Below, piece by piece: positions 44,221 to 55,154 of a stretch of DNA of 64,000 nt. The notes under the pieces were generated by a model. The model made no database searches. It saw only the letters and a program-made list of their open reading frames with translations, and was not told the origin of the DNA. The stretch spans positions 496,001-560,000 of the forward strand of contig CP087218.1 in NCBI GenBank assembly GCA_020912385.1, in the 5' to 3' direction. A program made the translations under genes and the position numbers. The first letter of the stretch is position 1, and every line of letters starts with the position of its first letter. The stretch is from Neofusicoccum parvum. Taxonomy: Eukaryota > Ascomycota > Dothideomycetes > Botryosphaeriales > Botryosphaeriaceae.

Positions 44221-46084
44221 ATGTCGCTAGCCCGAGCGCAGCCTCCGTCGATCCTGCACCTCTACGCCGAGCTCCTGCTGCACATCCGCACCGTCACGCT
44301 CTTCGCCTCGCTGCGCACCGAGCACACGGCCCGGACCAAGGCCGAGCTGTCCGCCGACGGCGACTCCATCACCCTCACCCACGAGGGCGAGCGCGCCGCC
44401 ATCCGCCTGCCCACCCAGATCGCCGGCGGCGGCTCCGCCGTCCTCACCCTGCCCGAGGCCCCGAGCAAGGACCTGACGCTGCGCCTGCAGCTGCAGGAGA
44501 AGAGCCCGGGGCTGCTGAAGGGCGCCGGCGGCGCGCGCGGCGGGAACGTCGCGCCGTGGGACGCGGCGAGCCTGGCCGGGTGCGCGCGGGTGGCGTGTCG
44601 GGGATGCGGCGCGGAGCTCGTGGACACGGAGGGTGGGAGCGATGCGGCTGGGGCAGAGGACGAGGGTGCCGGCGTGAGGAGCTGGATGGACCTGCCGAAC
44701 GAGAATTGGGCCGAGATGATGGACTTTTGGCATTGCCACAAGCCGCACGAGCACCATCTGCCGGGACACACGCACGACGCAGGGCGTGAGAAGGGCTACG
44801 CGGCGAGCAACCGGATCACCGCGAAGAAAGGCGTTGGCTACGTCGATCTGGCGTACTTGCTGCTTGATGAGGCAGATTGCCCGGCTGTACAGGTAAGATT
44901 CGCACATTCTTTGAATATCCTCGAGTCGTCGGCTGCTTAACGTTTCCTATCCGCGCGTGTTATCTCCACCCGTCTCACGTTGGGGCTGTCGGCACTAAAT
45001 GGTGGGCGACAAGAAGGAGGCCTTGCCCGAGCTTGCTCGAATCAGTGGTGTGGTCTTCGATACAATCGCCCAAGATTAACGCAGGCGTCCGGCAGCCGGT
45101 TTGCATACCCTCATGCTTTCACGAGTAGTGCTGTGGTTACTCTCCGCTTGTCGCGATGCACTACCCTGCCATGCGTGTCCATCCTGCGCTCTGCAAGTCC
45201 CAAGACCAGAAGGACTAGGCCATGATACATACTGCTGTCAATGAGTACCTTAGCACGCAATTCAATTCAATTGGCTCTTCGTTTCCTCCCCGTCGTTGAA
45301 CGTGAGAATTTTCGAACTAGATGCTCTAACACCTCCTCCAGCTTTCAACGCCCAGGAGCGTCGACTCAACACAGGCAGAGGGCCAGCCCGCCGACCGTCA
45401 AAGCCTGACATGCTCCAACTGCAAAATCGCCGTCGGTGTACTCGACCCTCGAGCCGAAGGCTGGCGCATATGGAAATGGAGCATCGCCGCAACGCCGAAA
45501 GGCTCCACCAGCGCCCAGACATACAGCATACGAAAGTGGATATCCGCCCAGCTGCTCTATCTGATCGAAAACCAAGGCGTGCGCAAGTTCACCGTCATGT
45601 CCGACTCCGCCCCTGCAGACAATGATGAGAGCGAGAGTGGAACAGCAACGAGCGATCCAATCACAGTCCGTCACAACACCCCCATTCGCAGCTGTTGAGA
45701 CCACTAACGACAGCCGCGCAGATCTGGGTCTTCACCCCCGACCTCGCCTTCTCCTCGTCCATCGCGTCCGATCGCCGCAGCGACCCCACGCGCGCCATGA
45801 AGGTGCTGTGGAAGCCCGCTCCGGCACCGCTCCCCGTCCGCCAACAGCCAGCCAACGGCGGAGACGCCGACCGTGGGGCTGTTCAGCCGGTAGGCGGCAA
45901 GACCCAGAGCCAGGCGTTGGACCGGCAGAGCTTGTCCGTGGAGGAACTAAGCTTGCCGGCGCCGGCGTTCAGAGCGTTGAGGGGCGCGCTGCGGGAGAGT
46001 GGAGAGTGGCTGCCTGCGAGTGCGAGGACATTTCAGGAGTGGAGCGTGGGTTTGCTGGAGAGGTTTGGGGATGATGAGGTTTAG
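44221..46084 (+). CDS. HECT_2 / UBE3D-like E2-binding ubiquitin ligase
   Basis: Three exons, 44221-44892, 45342-45665 and 45722-46084, all phase 0; 452 aa. The family (PF09814) comprises E3-like proteins that bind ubiquitin-conjugating enzymes. Visible elements are the N-terminal beta-rich part with LHLYAELLLHIRTVTLFASL, a Cys pair CRGCGAEL (about 128), the ENWAEMMDFWHCHKPHEHH block typical of the family, a second Cys pair LTCSNCKIAVGV, GWRIWKWSIAAT, and the C-terminal QIWVFTPDL-like strand. The first intron is 449 nt, about eight times the local norm. Its ends are good (GTAAGA, branch CTCTAAC, CTCCAG), and exon 2 continues in frame. I cannot exclude a small extra exon inside it. Confidence 0.88.
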
Positions 46085-46522
46085 TGGGGCGGATCTCGGT
46101 AGAGTGACTGGGAGGTGTGGTGGGGCGAGGGAGTCATGGGAGCCTTGCCCATGGTACGCTGTTGATTGCCAGCTGGTTCAGCGAGCTCGGTACTGGCGAT
46201 CTGGTACGGGTTCTTCTGAAAAATTTCTCGAACACGTAGTTGCTGCTAGCAACATTTTCCAGTAAGTTCACAGACTGCTTTTTAGTCCCTGATATTGATC
46301 TTCAGAATTTAGCACCAAAATGTCACGAAATGAAGAGCAAGACAGCATGACGCACCATTGCAGAATGTGAAACAATTCCATTCTGAGATGAGGGAACCAC
46401 CCAGTGAGATCCTACGACGTTGGCAACTCAAGGGCAATCTTTCAGTCTTTCAGGTCACGCCTTCATCGTGTTTTCTGTCACCAGACATCTATTGTGAGAG
46501 CAGTAGCATTCAACTTTAGTAG
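46085..46522. other. short convergent spacer
   Basis: 3' flanks of the HECT_2 gene and of the minus-strand Glu-rich gene. Nothing else is recognised. Confidence 0.55.
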
Positions 46523-47269
46523 TCAGGAGGCCCCAGAGCCGGTTGTAGCTACAGGCGCCGCAGTTGCTTTCTTTTTTCTCTTTAAAGCCTTCACCCCTGA
46601 AGTGAACTTCCTCCTAATCGACGCCGCAAGATTCGGCTTCCTGCGCAAAACCCCATCCGGGCCGATCTCATACCTCCCAGCCCCAAACGCATCGTTCACC
46701 TCCGTCGTCTCCGCGTAACCGGAAGCCCTGCTCGAAGCGTAGCTGAGGTTGCTGGCCCCCTCCTGCCCGCCGTCTCCCTCCCCTCCCACCTCCTCCGTCG
46801 CGACGGGCCGAGACTGCTCCTGCTCGCCACCGGCCTGCTCCTCCCCCCCCCCCTCCTCCTCCTCCTCCTCCTCCCCCCGACACGTACCCTTCTTCAGCGC
46901 CTTCCTCCACCTCTCCTTCCGCGCCCTCCTCCGCGCCCTCGTCCCGTCCCAGTCCGGCTCCCGGAACACCTGGACCTCGTGCCTCTCCCACAGGTCCGAC
47001 AGCCGGAGCGCCCGCCAGTCCACGTGCCGCCAGCCGCCGTCGCGCAGCGTGCGGTAGCCGCGCACGGCGCGCGTGCCGGTCGGCTCGGGCGGCGGCGGGC
47101 GGCGGCGGGCGGCGGGCGCGGTCGAGGTGGGCGAGACGTTGGTGTCGAGGGAGGCGCGGCTGGGAGGCTCGGTCTCCTCCTCTCCCGCGCCGGGGCCGCC
47201 TTGGTGGATGGTCGGGAGCGCGGGCAGGGGCGTGATGGCGTCGTCGTCGTCTTGCTCGGCGGTGGCCAT
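46523..47269 (-). CDS. conserved-looking orphan protein with polyGlu tract
   Basis: A single exon of 248 aa from ATG 47269 (MATAEQDDDD). I recognise no named domain. The best-ordered part is central: RAVRGYRTLRDGGWRHVDW followed by RLSDLWERHEVQVFREPDWD. After that come a very basic helix (RARRRARKERWRKALKK) and a 7-Glu run. The C-terminus has a short motif-like stretch (NDAFGAGRYEIGPDGVLRRK) and ends Lys-rich. The codons stay GC-rich in the third position across the central part, which favours a real gene over chance. The upstream in-frame extension is less likely because it lacks an ATG with good context. A nuclear or RNA-associated protein would fit the charge pattern, but this is guesswork. 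Confidence 0.6.
   Translation of the reverse strand: MATAEQDDDDAITPLPALPTIHQGGPGAGEEETEPPSRASLDTNVSPTSTAPAARRRPPPPEPTGTRAVRGYRTLRDGGWRHVDWRALRLSDLWERHEVQVFREPDWDGTRARRRARKERWRKALKKGTCRGEEEEEEEGGGEEQAGGEQEQSRPVATEEVGGEGDGGQEGASNLSYASSRASGYAETTEVNDAFGAGRYEIGPDGVLRRKPNLAASIRRKFTSGVKALKRKKKATAAPVATTGSGAS
46851..46874. repeat. (TCC)n coding microsatellite
   Basis: About eight TCC units flanked by C runs. On the minus strand they encode the polyGlu tract of the orphan protein and are likely to vary in length. Confidence 0.9.
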
Positions 47270-48635
47270 GGCGGGTGAGCTGCGGTTTGGTACGTCGGCT
47301 TGGTGTTCTTGCCGCGGGCGTGCTCTTCCACCCACGTACGTTTCCTGTGTTGGGGCGCTGGGTGAGGCGGTGGCCTGGCTGGAGAGTCTGTGGCTTCGAG
47401 CTTGATGTCGTGCGTGTGTTAGCACGAACAGGTGTGTCGCTCTCCTCTCACATACTCGTTTTCTATGCTACATCCCGGGTGCGCGGCACGATATAAGAAG
47501 TCGTCAGGTCAGACTTCAACAGTTGTGTCCAGCGCCAGATATCCGAAAGCCCTGGGCTCCGGACCATTCATCAGACGTACCCATTTAAATAAATCTTGTG
47601 TGCGGCAGAAGTTTTTGTTCATGTTACCGAACTTCTTCTCACAGGGTCTGAGGCGTTGAGAGGGTACCGCCTAGTCAGAGCCACAACAATACAGTCGACC
47701 GGCATTCTATGTGGGCACTCGAACCACTATTCAGAGCGAAGAACTCAATGATGGGGAACCCGCAAAGTATATTAATGGAAGCACTTGTCCACACATGACT
47801 ACTTCAGTCGTGCTACTTTACAAAAGAGTCTGTGGGGAAGAGTGCCGTGATAGGTGCACCGAGCACGAGTAGTAGCAACAACATAAATTATGTGGGGAGC
47901 GCCGGTGGGGCCCGGACACAACTGGTCAATAGCCAGCGTCCACGATGAGTCCCACTTGCGCCAATAAGCACGGTGGTTACCAGACCCCTCTTAATGTCGG
48001 CGGACGGAAAGGTGATGTCACGAATCCAAAATACTGTCGTGCACGGCTGAATGGGTTTTCAACAGAGGTGAATTTTTTGGAGTGATGTATCAATCCTTCG
48101 TATCCCATAATCAGTCCCAACCGAGCCCTGAACCGTACGAGTATCTATGCTACAAGTGTAAACAGCTCTAATGCCCTCAGATATGAGGGGCCAGCCGCAA
48201 AGAAGTTTGGAGTATACCCGTTCTCAAACGTAAGGAAATAACCCAATATTACTCCCTCGTGTGGACAAGTTTCCAATCTGTTGCGGGAGAAATGCGAAAA
48301 GAGGAGAGCGCAAAAGCTGGCAAAAACTCGAACACATTTTTTCTGGCGTTTCTGTTTTCATTGCCTCCTCCTTGCGTGGTTCTTCCAAGACCGGATCGAA
48401 CCTATATTCCATCCAACGCACCCCGCGACATGGTGCATCCATCTCATAATGAAGCCAACCTGCCGTCCTATGGTGAATCCGATCACCATAATCGTATAAA
48501 AATGTATGAAATCGCTGGAAAACGCTCACGTCAAAAACAGAAAAACGATAACCTCAACACGACCAGACGGCGTGGAAGGGAAGAATCAAGAGTAGAAATA
48601 TGCAAATAAGGTAAACCACTGCCCCGGCGAGTGAT
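47270..48635. other. intergenic, nothing recognised
   Basis: Promoter of the Glu-rich gene and 3' flank of the C2H2 gene. The middle (47650-48240) has mixed composition without frames, repeats or RNA genes that I can identify. Confidence 0.5.
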
Positions 48636-51155
48636 TTACTGAGGCTGAGGGAAGTCGAACGCAGCCATGTCATTGAAGGCGTCAGGCTGGTACAAGGTGT
48701 TGTCGAACTGACCACCGAAGTTCGAAAGGTCCTGGAACCATTGGCTGCTTCCCTCGCCGTTGTTGTTGGCAGAGGCATTGCCCGACGTGGAGTCGAAAAG
48801 GGTGAAGTCCCCAGAGGGGAGGAAGTCATCACCGCCAAAGCCCTCATCAAGGTGCATGTTGGTGTTGGTGTTGGTGGCCGGGCTGTACAGCGTCAAATCG
48901 GGCTGCGCGCCGGGAGACAGATGAGTGCTGCTGGCAGAGCCAAACGCTCCGAGGTTGAGGTTGTTGTTGTTCATCGGCAGCGGAGGGAAGTGATCAGCGA
49001 AAATGTTGTCATCGTGGCTGAGAGCAGGAGTTGGTTGCTGGAAGTTGGAGTTGAAGTTGAAGTTCGCGTCAAACATGAGATTGTCTGCAGAGTGGTTGAA
49101 GTCGGTATCAGGAGTGGTGATAGCATCCTCAAACGACGTGGGCTGAGCAGGCGAATGCGAAGACGAGCCAGTTACTTCAGTGCCGGCGGTGGTAATAGAC
49201 TCCCGGCGCCACGCATCAGGCTGGAAGTTGGTGTTGAGCATCGGCAAGGTGCTGCCGTAGCCAAAGGTGTCAAACTCAAAGTCGATAGAACCAGAAGATG
49301 GCATTGCAGGTGAGTTATCAAACGGCGTCATAGGTGTGTTAATTTGATGGATCGGAGCAGAAGCCGGCGTTTGCATAAATGGAGTAAGAGGAGTCGAAGG
49401 GGTGAGGGATGCCGAAGAGCCAGGGGCCTTCTTGACACCCTTGCCGTTCGCCTTCGACCTGACATAGGTCCAACCGTGTGCCTTCTCCATGTGCTGCTTG
49501 CAGTTGGACTCGCGCTTGGAGGCGTAGGCACAAGGAGCGAACAAGCACTTGTACTGCGGCGGGGCCGTAGTGTGCTTGTCGTTGACGTGACGGTCGCGTT
49601 CCTTCTCAGTGGGCCAGCCCTGGTTGTGGTACTTGCATTTCGCCTCGGGGCACTTCCACGGGCGCGAGTGCGTCTTCTCGTGCTTGGTCAGGTCGCACGG
49701 CCGCTTGAACTCCTTCTTGCAGTCGGCACAGACGTGCATGACATCGCCAGGACGCTCAGACTTGCGCCTGCGGGCCATCGAGCGGTGAACACTGTCCTCA
49801 TCCATGTCGTCCTCATCCACGTCCAGCGGGCGCTTGAATGTTGCGTTGAGTGCCGACCGCTCGGATTCGGTGGCAATCGGGATCACCTTGCCATTCCTCT
49901 CGCGCACCAACTCGGCGGGCTTGCCGTCGTGACTGAGACCACCCCGGAGGATGATCTTCTCGTCCCTGCAAAAGTCGGTTAGCAACTTCATTCTGGGCCG
50001 CGCGTCGGATGGAACCATGGGTGAAGGGCAGGTATGACTCAAAGAGTCCACCGCAGTCGCAACGTACCGAGCATAATCCATTTCGTCCAGCGCCTCTCCG
50101 GAGGCCTCCTTCTCTCTGGTAGCGGCCATGATTGCGGCGTACCGGCGAATCTGCTCGACGAGATCGAGGAAGTAGTTGTTAGTGTACGGGCGGTCAGTCG
50201 GCAGGCGCTGGTCGGCTTCGCAGAGGTCGCCGACGGTAGTCGCGATAAAGGTGACGCTGGTTTCGCAGAATTGTAGGTACTTGGCTGGCGAAGTGGCGTA
50301 TTCCTTTAGGCGGCATAAAACATGAGTGAAAGCACTGCAAAAGTTGCACTTAGCTGAACTTACGGGAGCGAGGAAGATCAGGGTCTTTTCTAGGTCGCGG
50401 AGGTTGGTGATTTCCTTTGCACCAATGCGACGGGGAACGTCTTTGACAAGCGGGTGGAACTCTTTCAGGGCGGCCTCCTGAAGGATGGGTTTGACGATGC
50501 GCTTCTGGATGTGTTTGATGGCGAACTCGCTTAGGCTGCGGACCGCGGCCTCATTGTTGGAGAGGCCTGAGTACGACTTGGTGACTGCCGAGCGAGTGGT
50601 GGTGGCAGACGAGCGAACAGAGCGGCGGGCGCTGTGGGCGTCTTTATACGCGTCAGTCGCGAGCTGCGGGCCGGCGGATGGAGGGAGCTTACCATAGATG
50701 GAGCCGCTGACGGAGGAACCCAGGCCGCTGTCGGATGCATGGTGGTGGTCGACAATCTCCAGCTTGGGCTTGACGTCCAGCTCCATCATGTCGGGGTCAG
50801 CGACAGGAGCGTGGTTGTCCAGCATGAAGCTGGGGACAGGAAGGACCTGGTTGTCGGTCAAGATGCCTGCATCCGACGAGGTCTTGCCGGCCAGAACGTT
50901 GTCGAAGGAGGCAAGCAGGTTCGAGATCCTCTTCTCGCCAGCGTCTAGGAGGATCTGCTCGAGAGACTGAGGGTTGGTCTCAGAGCGCTTGGGCATGGAG
51001 CAGTACTGGGCAATGGGGTCGACGAGGTCGTTGGTCGGCGAGTGGAAGGTGCCCGACTTGCGGAGGTTGTGGGTGTTGAGAGACGGAGGGGCCATGGAGG
51101 AGCCACAGGGCTTTTGAGGCCGGCGGCGGTGGTGCATCTGGTTGGTCGAAGCCAT
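48636..51155 (-). CDS. C2H2 zinc-finger transcription factor
   Basis: Four exons, 51155-50693, 50641-50364, 50303-50068 and 49965-48636; 768 aa. All three introns (51, 60 and 102 nt) are multiples of three and stop-free, so a single-exon reading looks intact but would insert non-conserved residues. The third has a clear GCTAAC branch and TTTGCAG end; the other two end in AAAG. Three fingers lie at about 403-485: CADCKKEFKRPCDLTKHEKT(H); CPEAKC..HVNDKH; and CLFAPCAYASKRESNCKQHM(EKAH), followed by the basic GWTYVRSKANGKG. The N-terminal third is helical (SLSEFAIKHIQKRIVKPILQ). The C-terminal 280 residues are Pro/Asn/Ser/Phe-rich, typical of an activation region. ATG 51155 has the better context; an in-frame ATG at 51188 would add 11 residues. 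The target pathway is unknown. Confidence 0.88.
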   Translation of the reverse strand: MASTNQMHHRRRPQKPCGSSMAPPSLNTHNLRKSGTFHSPTNDLVDPIAQYCSMPKRSETNPQSLEQILLDAGEKRISNLLASFDNVLAGKTSSDAGILTDNQVLPVPSFMLDNHAPVADPDMMELDVKPKLEIVDHHHASDSGLGSSVSGSIYGKLPPSAGPQLATDAYKDAHSARRSVRSSATTTRSAVTKSYSGLSNNEAAVRSLSEFAIKHIQKRIVKPILQEAALKEFHPLVKDVPRRIGAKEITNLRDLEKTLIFLAPVSSAKCNFCSAFTHVLCRLKEYATSPAKYLQFCETSVTFIATTVGDLCEADQRLPTDRPYTNNYFLDLVEQIRRYAAIMAATREKEASGEALDEMDYARYVATAVDSLSHTCPSPMVPSDARPRMKLLTDFCRDEKIILRGGLSHDGKPAELVRERNGKVIPIATESERSALNATFKRPLDVDEDDMDEDSVHRSMARRRKSERPGDVMHVCADCKKEFKRPCDLTKHEKTHSRPWKCPEAKCKYHNQGWPTEKERDRHVNDKHTTAPPQYKCLFAPCAYASKRESNCKQHMEKAHGWTYVRSKANGKGVKKAPGSSASLTPSTPLTPFMQTPASAPIHQINTPMTPFDNSPAMPSSGSIDFEFDTFGYGSTLPMLNTNFQPDAWRRESITTAGTEVTGSSSHSPAQPTSFEDAITTPDTDFNHSADNLMFDANFNFNSNFQQPTPALSHDDNIFADHFPPLPMNNNNLNLGAFGSASSTHLSPGAQPDLTLYSPATNTNTNMHLDEGFGGDDFLPSGDFTLFDSTSGNASANNNGEGSSQWFQDLSNFGGQFDNTLYQPDAFNDMAAFDFPQPQ

Positions 51156-54029
51156 GTTGGAGAATCCTTTGCGACTATGCGATGACATTAGCTCCTGCGG
51201 GCGGTGTTCCGGAGCTCTTTTCGGTATGACTCACTGGAAGGGAGGCTCTAGGAGGGTATATGACTTGGTCCGATCAGTTGATACGGGCTCCCAGATCGGG
51301 CCCGGTGGCCTGGGGACGGCAGGACTCAGGGCGGTGCAGAAAGGCGAAGCAGTGGACCCGGTTGCTATGGATCCAAGCGGTCACGGCCTCATCCAAGGCA
51401 AGGCTGAAAGAGGAAGACGGTGGAGAGGATCCAGGACGGAGGCGAGAGGCAAACCGGACGGTGGACGGGTTTAGCGGCGCGGGGAGCAAGACGCGTGAAT
51501 TTGAGCGCGAGCGAGGCCGGTGTCAGCGCGCAGCAGGGTGCTTGGGGGCGGGCCTGGAGTATATGAGGAGGGCGAAGGGCGCGGGATTGGCGTATGAGGC
51601 GCGGGTCAGCAATGCCGGGAGGGCGAGTCCTGACGGGCCAGGCGGAAAGCACCGATGACGAGGCCGTGCAACCAGCGGAAACAACGGGGGCGGCACAGGC
51701 GAAGCAAACGGGAGCGGTGCAGACGGACGGGGCGAGCGAGGGCAGTTGGTTTTGGTGCTGAGGGCGACGCGGCGGAAGTGGTTTGTGACGTCCAGAGAGC
51801 TCCAGGCAGCAGCGCTGGCGCAACCCTCGCGCTAGGCGCGAAGGGGCAAGAGTGGTGATTTGCGCAGGCTGTGCAGCCGGCGTGGGCGGGCCACGGACGA
51901 GCGCGAGCGGCCGAAGCGCGACGGCGTGCTGGCAAGGGCGCGGCTTGGCTCCGCAGCGGCGCGCCCATTGGCCGGCCGCGCCGTCACCTGCTGCAGCGAG
52001 GGCTCAGGGCTCGCCGCTCGCCGCCATTTGAGCCGCATGCTCGTGTGCCCGCGTCGCCAGCCCGGCCGGACGCGTCGGTGAGAGCGTCGACGCCGAGCCC
52101 GACCCCGCGGTCATGCGCGAGCCCTGGCCCACCGGTCAGGGCGGCTTGGGGGCCAAAGCCGGGCGTGCCAATCGAGCGCGCCAGCGTCGCCCGTCTCGCT
52201 TTCGCTCCGCTCCCCGCCTGCCGCTGTCCGTTTGTAATCACCGCGCCGACCCTTTGGGCGTGACGGTCCCCACCCGCCGCACGCTTCGGTTCAAGCTTCT
52301 GCCCGTTGCCGCCGTTCCAGAGCCCTCGCCTCCAGCACCTCCGCTAGCCGCACGCCCATGCGCCCGTGCGGCGCGGGCACGCCTCGCCAGCCAGTGCCGT
52401 CGACGCATTCCACCCGCTGCTGTTGGTTCCGCTGCATGGCCTGATCCGGCACGAGTGTGCCCTGTGAGTCAGCCTCGCCGGCGCGTGCGCGCGAGCGAAG
52501 GATCACTTTGCGCAGTTTCAGCACCCAGGCTGTGTGCACCGCCCGCGCGCCCGCCGCGCCATGAAGTCACTCAGAAAGTCGCGCATGCCCTGCCACGGTG
52601 CCATGCTGGCCGGCGAGCGCGCCAGCACAGTGCGCCGCCGCTGCGCGCGTCTGCCCCAGGTGTCCCACCGTCCCCGCTCGCGCTGCAGTGCTGTTTCTGG
52701 CAGCGAGCTGCCCGCGAGCCCTAGGCCCGCCGGCTGGTCGCAAGACGGCCTGATTGGCCAATGCGGATAGCACATGCCGAGATAGGCAAATCGTCTGCTG
52801 GCAACTTCCGCCCGCCCTCGTCCTCTCCGCCGCACTGCCAACACCAAGCTTTTCTCCTCCTGCTGCATCACCGCGAGCTTGGCGCCCCGGTGTCCATGCG
52901 CTGCGATCCCCTCGATATAAGACAACGCGTGTCTCCTCCCTCCACGCTCTGGTTCTTTTGCTGCTGCCTTAGATCTCCGTCAACTCTTCGTAAGCCGCTG
53001 TCGTATCCTCCGCGCGTATGCCAATGCCCGCCCGTAGTCTTCGGACGCCATTTATTCTGCTGCCTGAATGCCACATTGAACTCCTGCCAAGGAGCACGCT
53101 CGAACTCACCAGCGCAGCAGATCGACCACCCCGGCCATTTCGTTTCTCCGTCCACGGCCTCTTTCGCGCCAACATCGCCAGTAAATTATTATTGGGTCTG
53201 CTAGTTGACCACGATGCTGGGAAAGGCCGCCTTTTAGGGCGAGCAAGTCGCTTTCGCATTCAGAGTCTATTATTTCCCGTCCCGAGGATCTGGGAGGAGT
53301 GCCGCAGCCGACGGCTAGCGCGCGAAGACAAGTCAGTCCTTCGACAAGACTGACCCGACCCAAAATTGCGCCGAGCCATAGGATTTGAAGCATTCCTCCG
53401 GTCCTGAAACCTCACGGGACTATCTCCCAAAGCTGGGTGTCCGGTCGATTACTTCACCTTACCATGCAGGAGTCAATATCGAGAGCAATTTCGCACTAGC
53501 CACAGGCTGCAGCACCCACTCGCACCCACTTCATGTTCTCGCGCGGGCTAACCACAAGCGGGAAAAAGGTACCGGGGTTTACATACATTGAATGACGTAT
53601 CCGGTAATTGCTCTAGACGAGACACGTGTAGGTTGTCACGATGTCGATATCGTGCTCGGGGGTGTGTCTCCGAAACAAACAGGATTTGCCGTTCTCTTTC
53701 CAAAGGCGCTTGTGCAAGCGGTGCGCACGAACCCACACTGGAGCACGTTCTCAAGTCCCGCTTTCCCATAGTCGCAGTGGTTTGTTAGTCAGACTGCGCG
53801 CCCGCGCATTGGCACATGCACTGGCAAGGTCTGCAAATCCCATGAATCATGCCAATCTCAAGAGGAGCTGTGCGGGTGCCGAGAGCCTTTTTTCGCCCCT
53901 GGAAAAAGATTTCAAGCTCTTGAAGACATTCATTCAGATACTCGAGGCTATGAGCACTTGCCTTTTGCTCCGGCTTCATCCAGTGCTTTGGGGCTCCAGT
54001 ATAGGAAAAGAGAGTAGAAAATAAAAATA
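51156..54029. other. 2.9-kb intergenic region upstream of the C2H2 gene
   Basis: The C2H2 promoter and probably a long 5' leader, GC-rich to about 53000. Numerous overlapping frames on both strands lack domain content. A short relic of the dispersed repeat lies at 53375-53440 (listed). The last 700 nt are the 3' flank of the NmrA-like gene. Confidence 0.5.
53375..53440 (+). repeat. dispersed repeat, short relic
   Basis: TTGAAGCATTCCTCCGG is identical to the sequence at about 5367-5383. It is followed by CTGAAACCTCACGGGACTATC, comparable to the GTGAGTTTTCATGACACCA of copy 2. Only this edge of the element is recognisable. Confidence 0.5.
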
Positions 54030-55154
54030 TCACTTCCCGCGCCAGTACTGATCCAACATTGCCCTGACCGTCAATGGCTGGATTTCCGGGAACTTCGCGT
54101 TCAGCTCCGGCGGGACATAGCTGGTCTTCTCATCCGTCGTGAACTGCTCAAAGATGGCCATGAACCACTGAAACGACTTCTTGGGGAAGAACGCGTACGA
54201 GGCAGCGTGGCCCGGCAGCTCCGTGATCTCCGACCTCTTGAGCTTCTCGACGTCGTCGTACGCAACACTGAATTTGGCCCCTGCTCAAGATCGAGTCAGC
54301 AAACTGCAAGCAACCGGATGGAAGAAGAAGAAGAAGAAGAAGAAGAAGAAGAAGAAGAAGGATGCTCGTTACCTCGCGCCTCCTCGGCCAGCTTCAGAAA
54401 CTCGTTCCACGTCATCACGTCGCCGGCCATGCGGCTCTCCTCGGGCCACTCGGCCAGGTCGAGCGCCGCGACCACGAACCGCGCCACGTCGAACGTGTAG
54501 GTGAAGGTGACGGGCACGGTGCCGTCACCGGGGATGGCGGCCGCCTTGTTCGCGATGTCGATGGCGAAGGTGTTCGGCTTGAGGTGCGACCGGAGGTGCG
54601 GCCAGCCGAAGTAGTCCAGGAAGATGCCGTTGAGGAAGACGGTCCACTGCAGGTCGGTCTTGCGCAGCTCGTCGATGGCGCCGAAGTAGTCGTGGAGCGT
54701 GGGGAGCTCCGCGCATGTCCTTGCAGAGAGTCAGCGTCTCAGCGGCTGGGTTGCTGGGGGAAAGTGATTACTCCTTGGGATATGGGACGGCATATGCGCT
54801 GGGAACGAAGCGCTTGGTGGCGGAGGACGCGGCTGAGGCTCGGAGGAGGTTGAATTGAGCCTTGCTGAGGGAGTCGCCGTGGTAGCCGAGCGCGGAGATG
54901 ACAGTGTGGATTTGGTTCTCTTCGAGCGTGCGTTTCAGCGCGTCGATGTTTCCGTAGTCAATTACAAGAAAAGGGACTCCGAGGTCCTCTTCTACCGGCT
55001 GGCGAGTGTCAATTGGAGCGTGATCTGACGGAATTGTGGGTGGACTGACCTTTCTGGAAAGAATGACAGCTTCGTGGCGCGGGTTGCCTGCCATGACTTC
55101 GACGATCGTCCGGCCCAGATTTCCGGTACCGCCTGCAATTGCTACCTTGACCAT
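54030..55154 (-). CDS. NmrA-like / isoflavone-reductase-like NAD(P)-binding protein
   Basis: Four exons, 55154-55050, 54998-54772, 54719-54373 and 54280-54030; 309 aa, standard for the family. Residues 1-16 read MVKVAIAGGTGNLGRT, an atypical-SDR GxxGxxG dinucleotide site. VISALGYHGDSLSKAQFNLL and KRFVPSAYAVPYPKE follow in the usual order. There is no classical YxxxK pair, as expected for NmrA-type proteins, which may sense or reduce rather than dehydrogenate. The C-terminal part (TWNEFLKLAEEARG, SVAYDD) is the substrate-facing cap. The third intron (54281-54372) contains a (CTT)n run on the coding strand, close to its donor. The second intron ends in CAAG, an uncommon acceptor, but only this site keeps the frame. 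The role is unknown: an aromatic reductase or a redox sensor. Confidence 0.88.
54321..54360. repeat. (GAA)13 microsatellite inside an intron
   Basis: Forty nucleotides of perfect GAA, within intron 3 of the NmrA-like gene. On the transcribed RNA it is a CUU tract about 12 nt from the 5' splice site. Confidence 0.97.

Noticed and set aside
47680..47790. tRNA-like T-arm (ACTCGAACC) on the minus strand
   Set aside because: The flanking bases do not form a proper T stem, and no acceptor or anticodon arm can be drawn.
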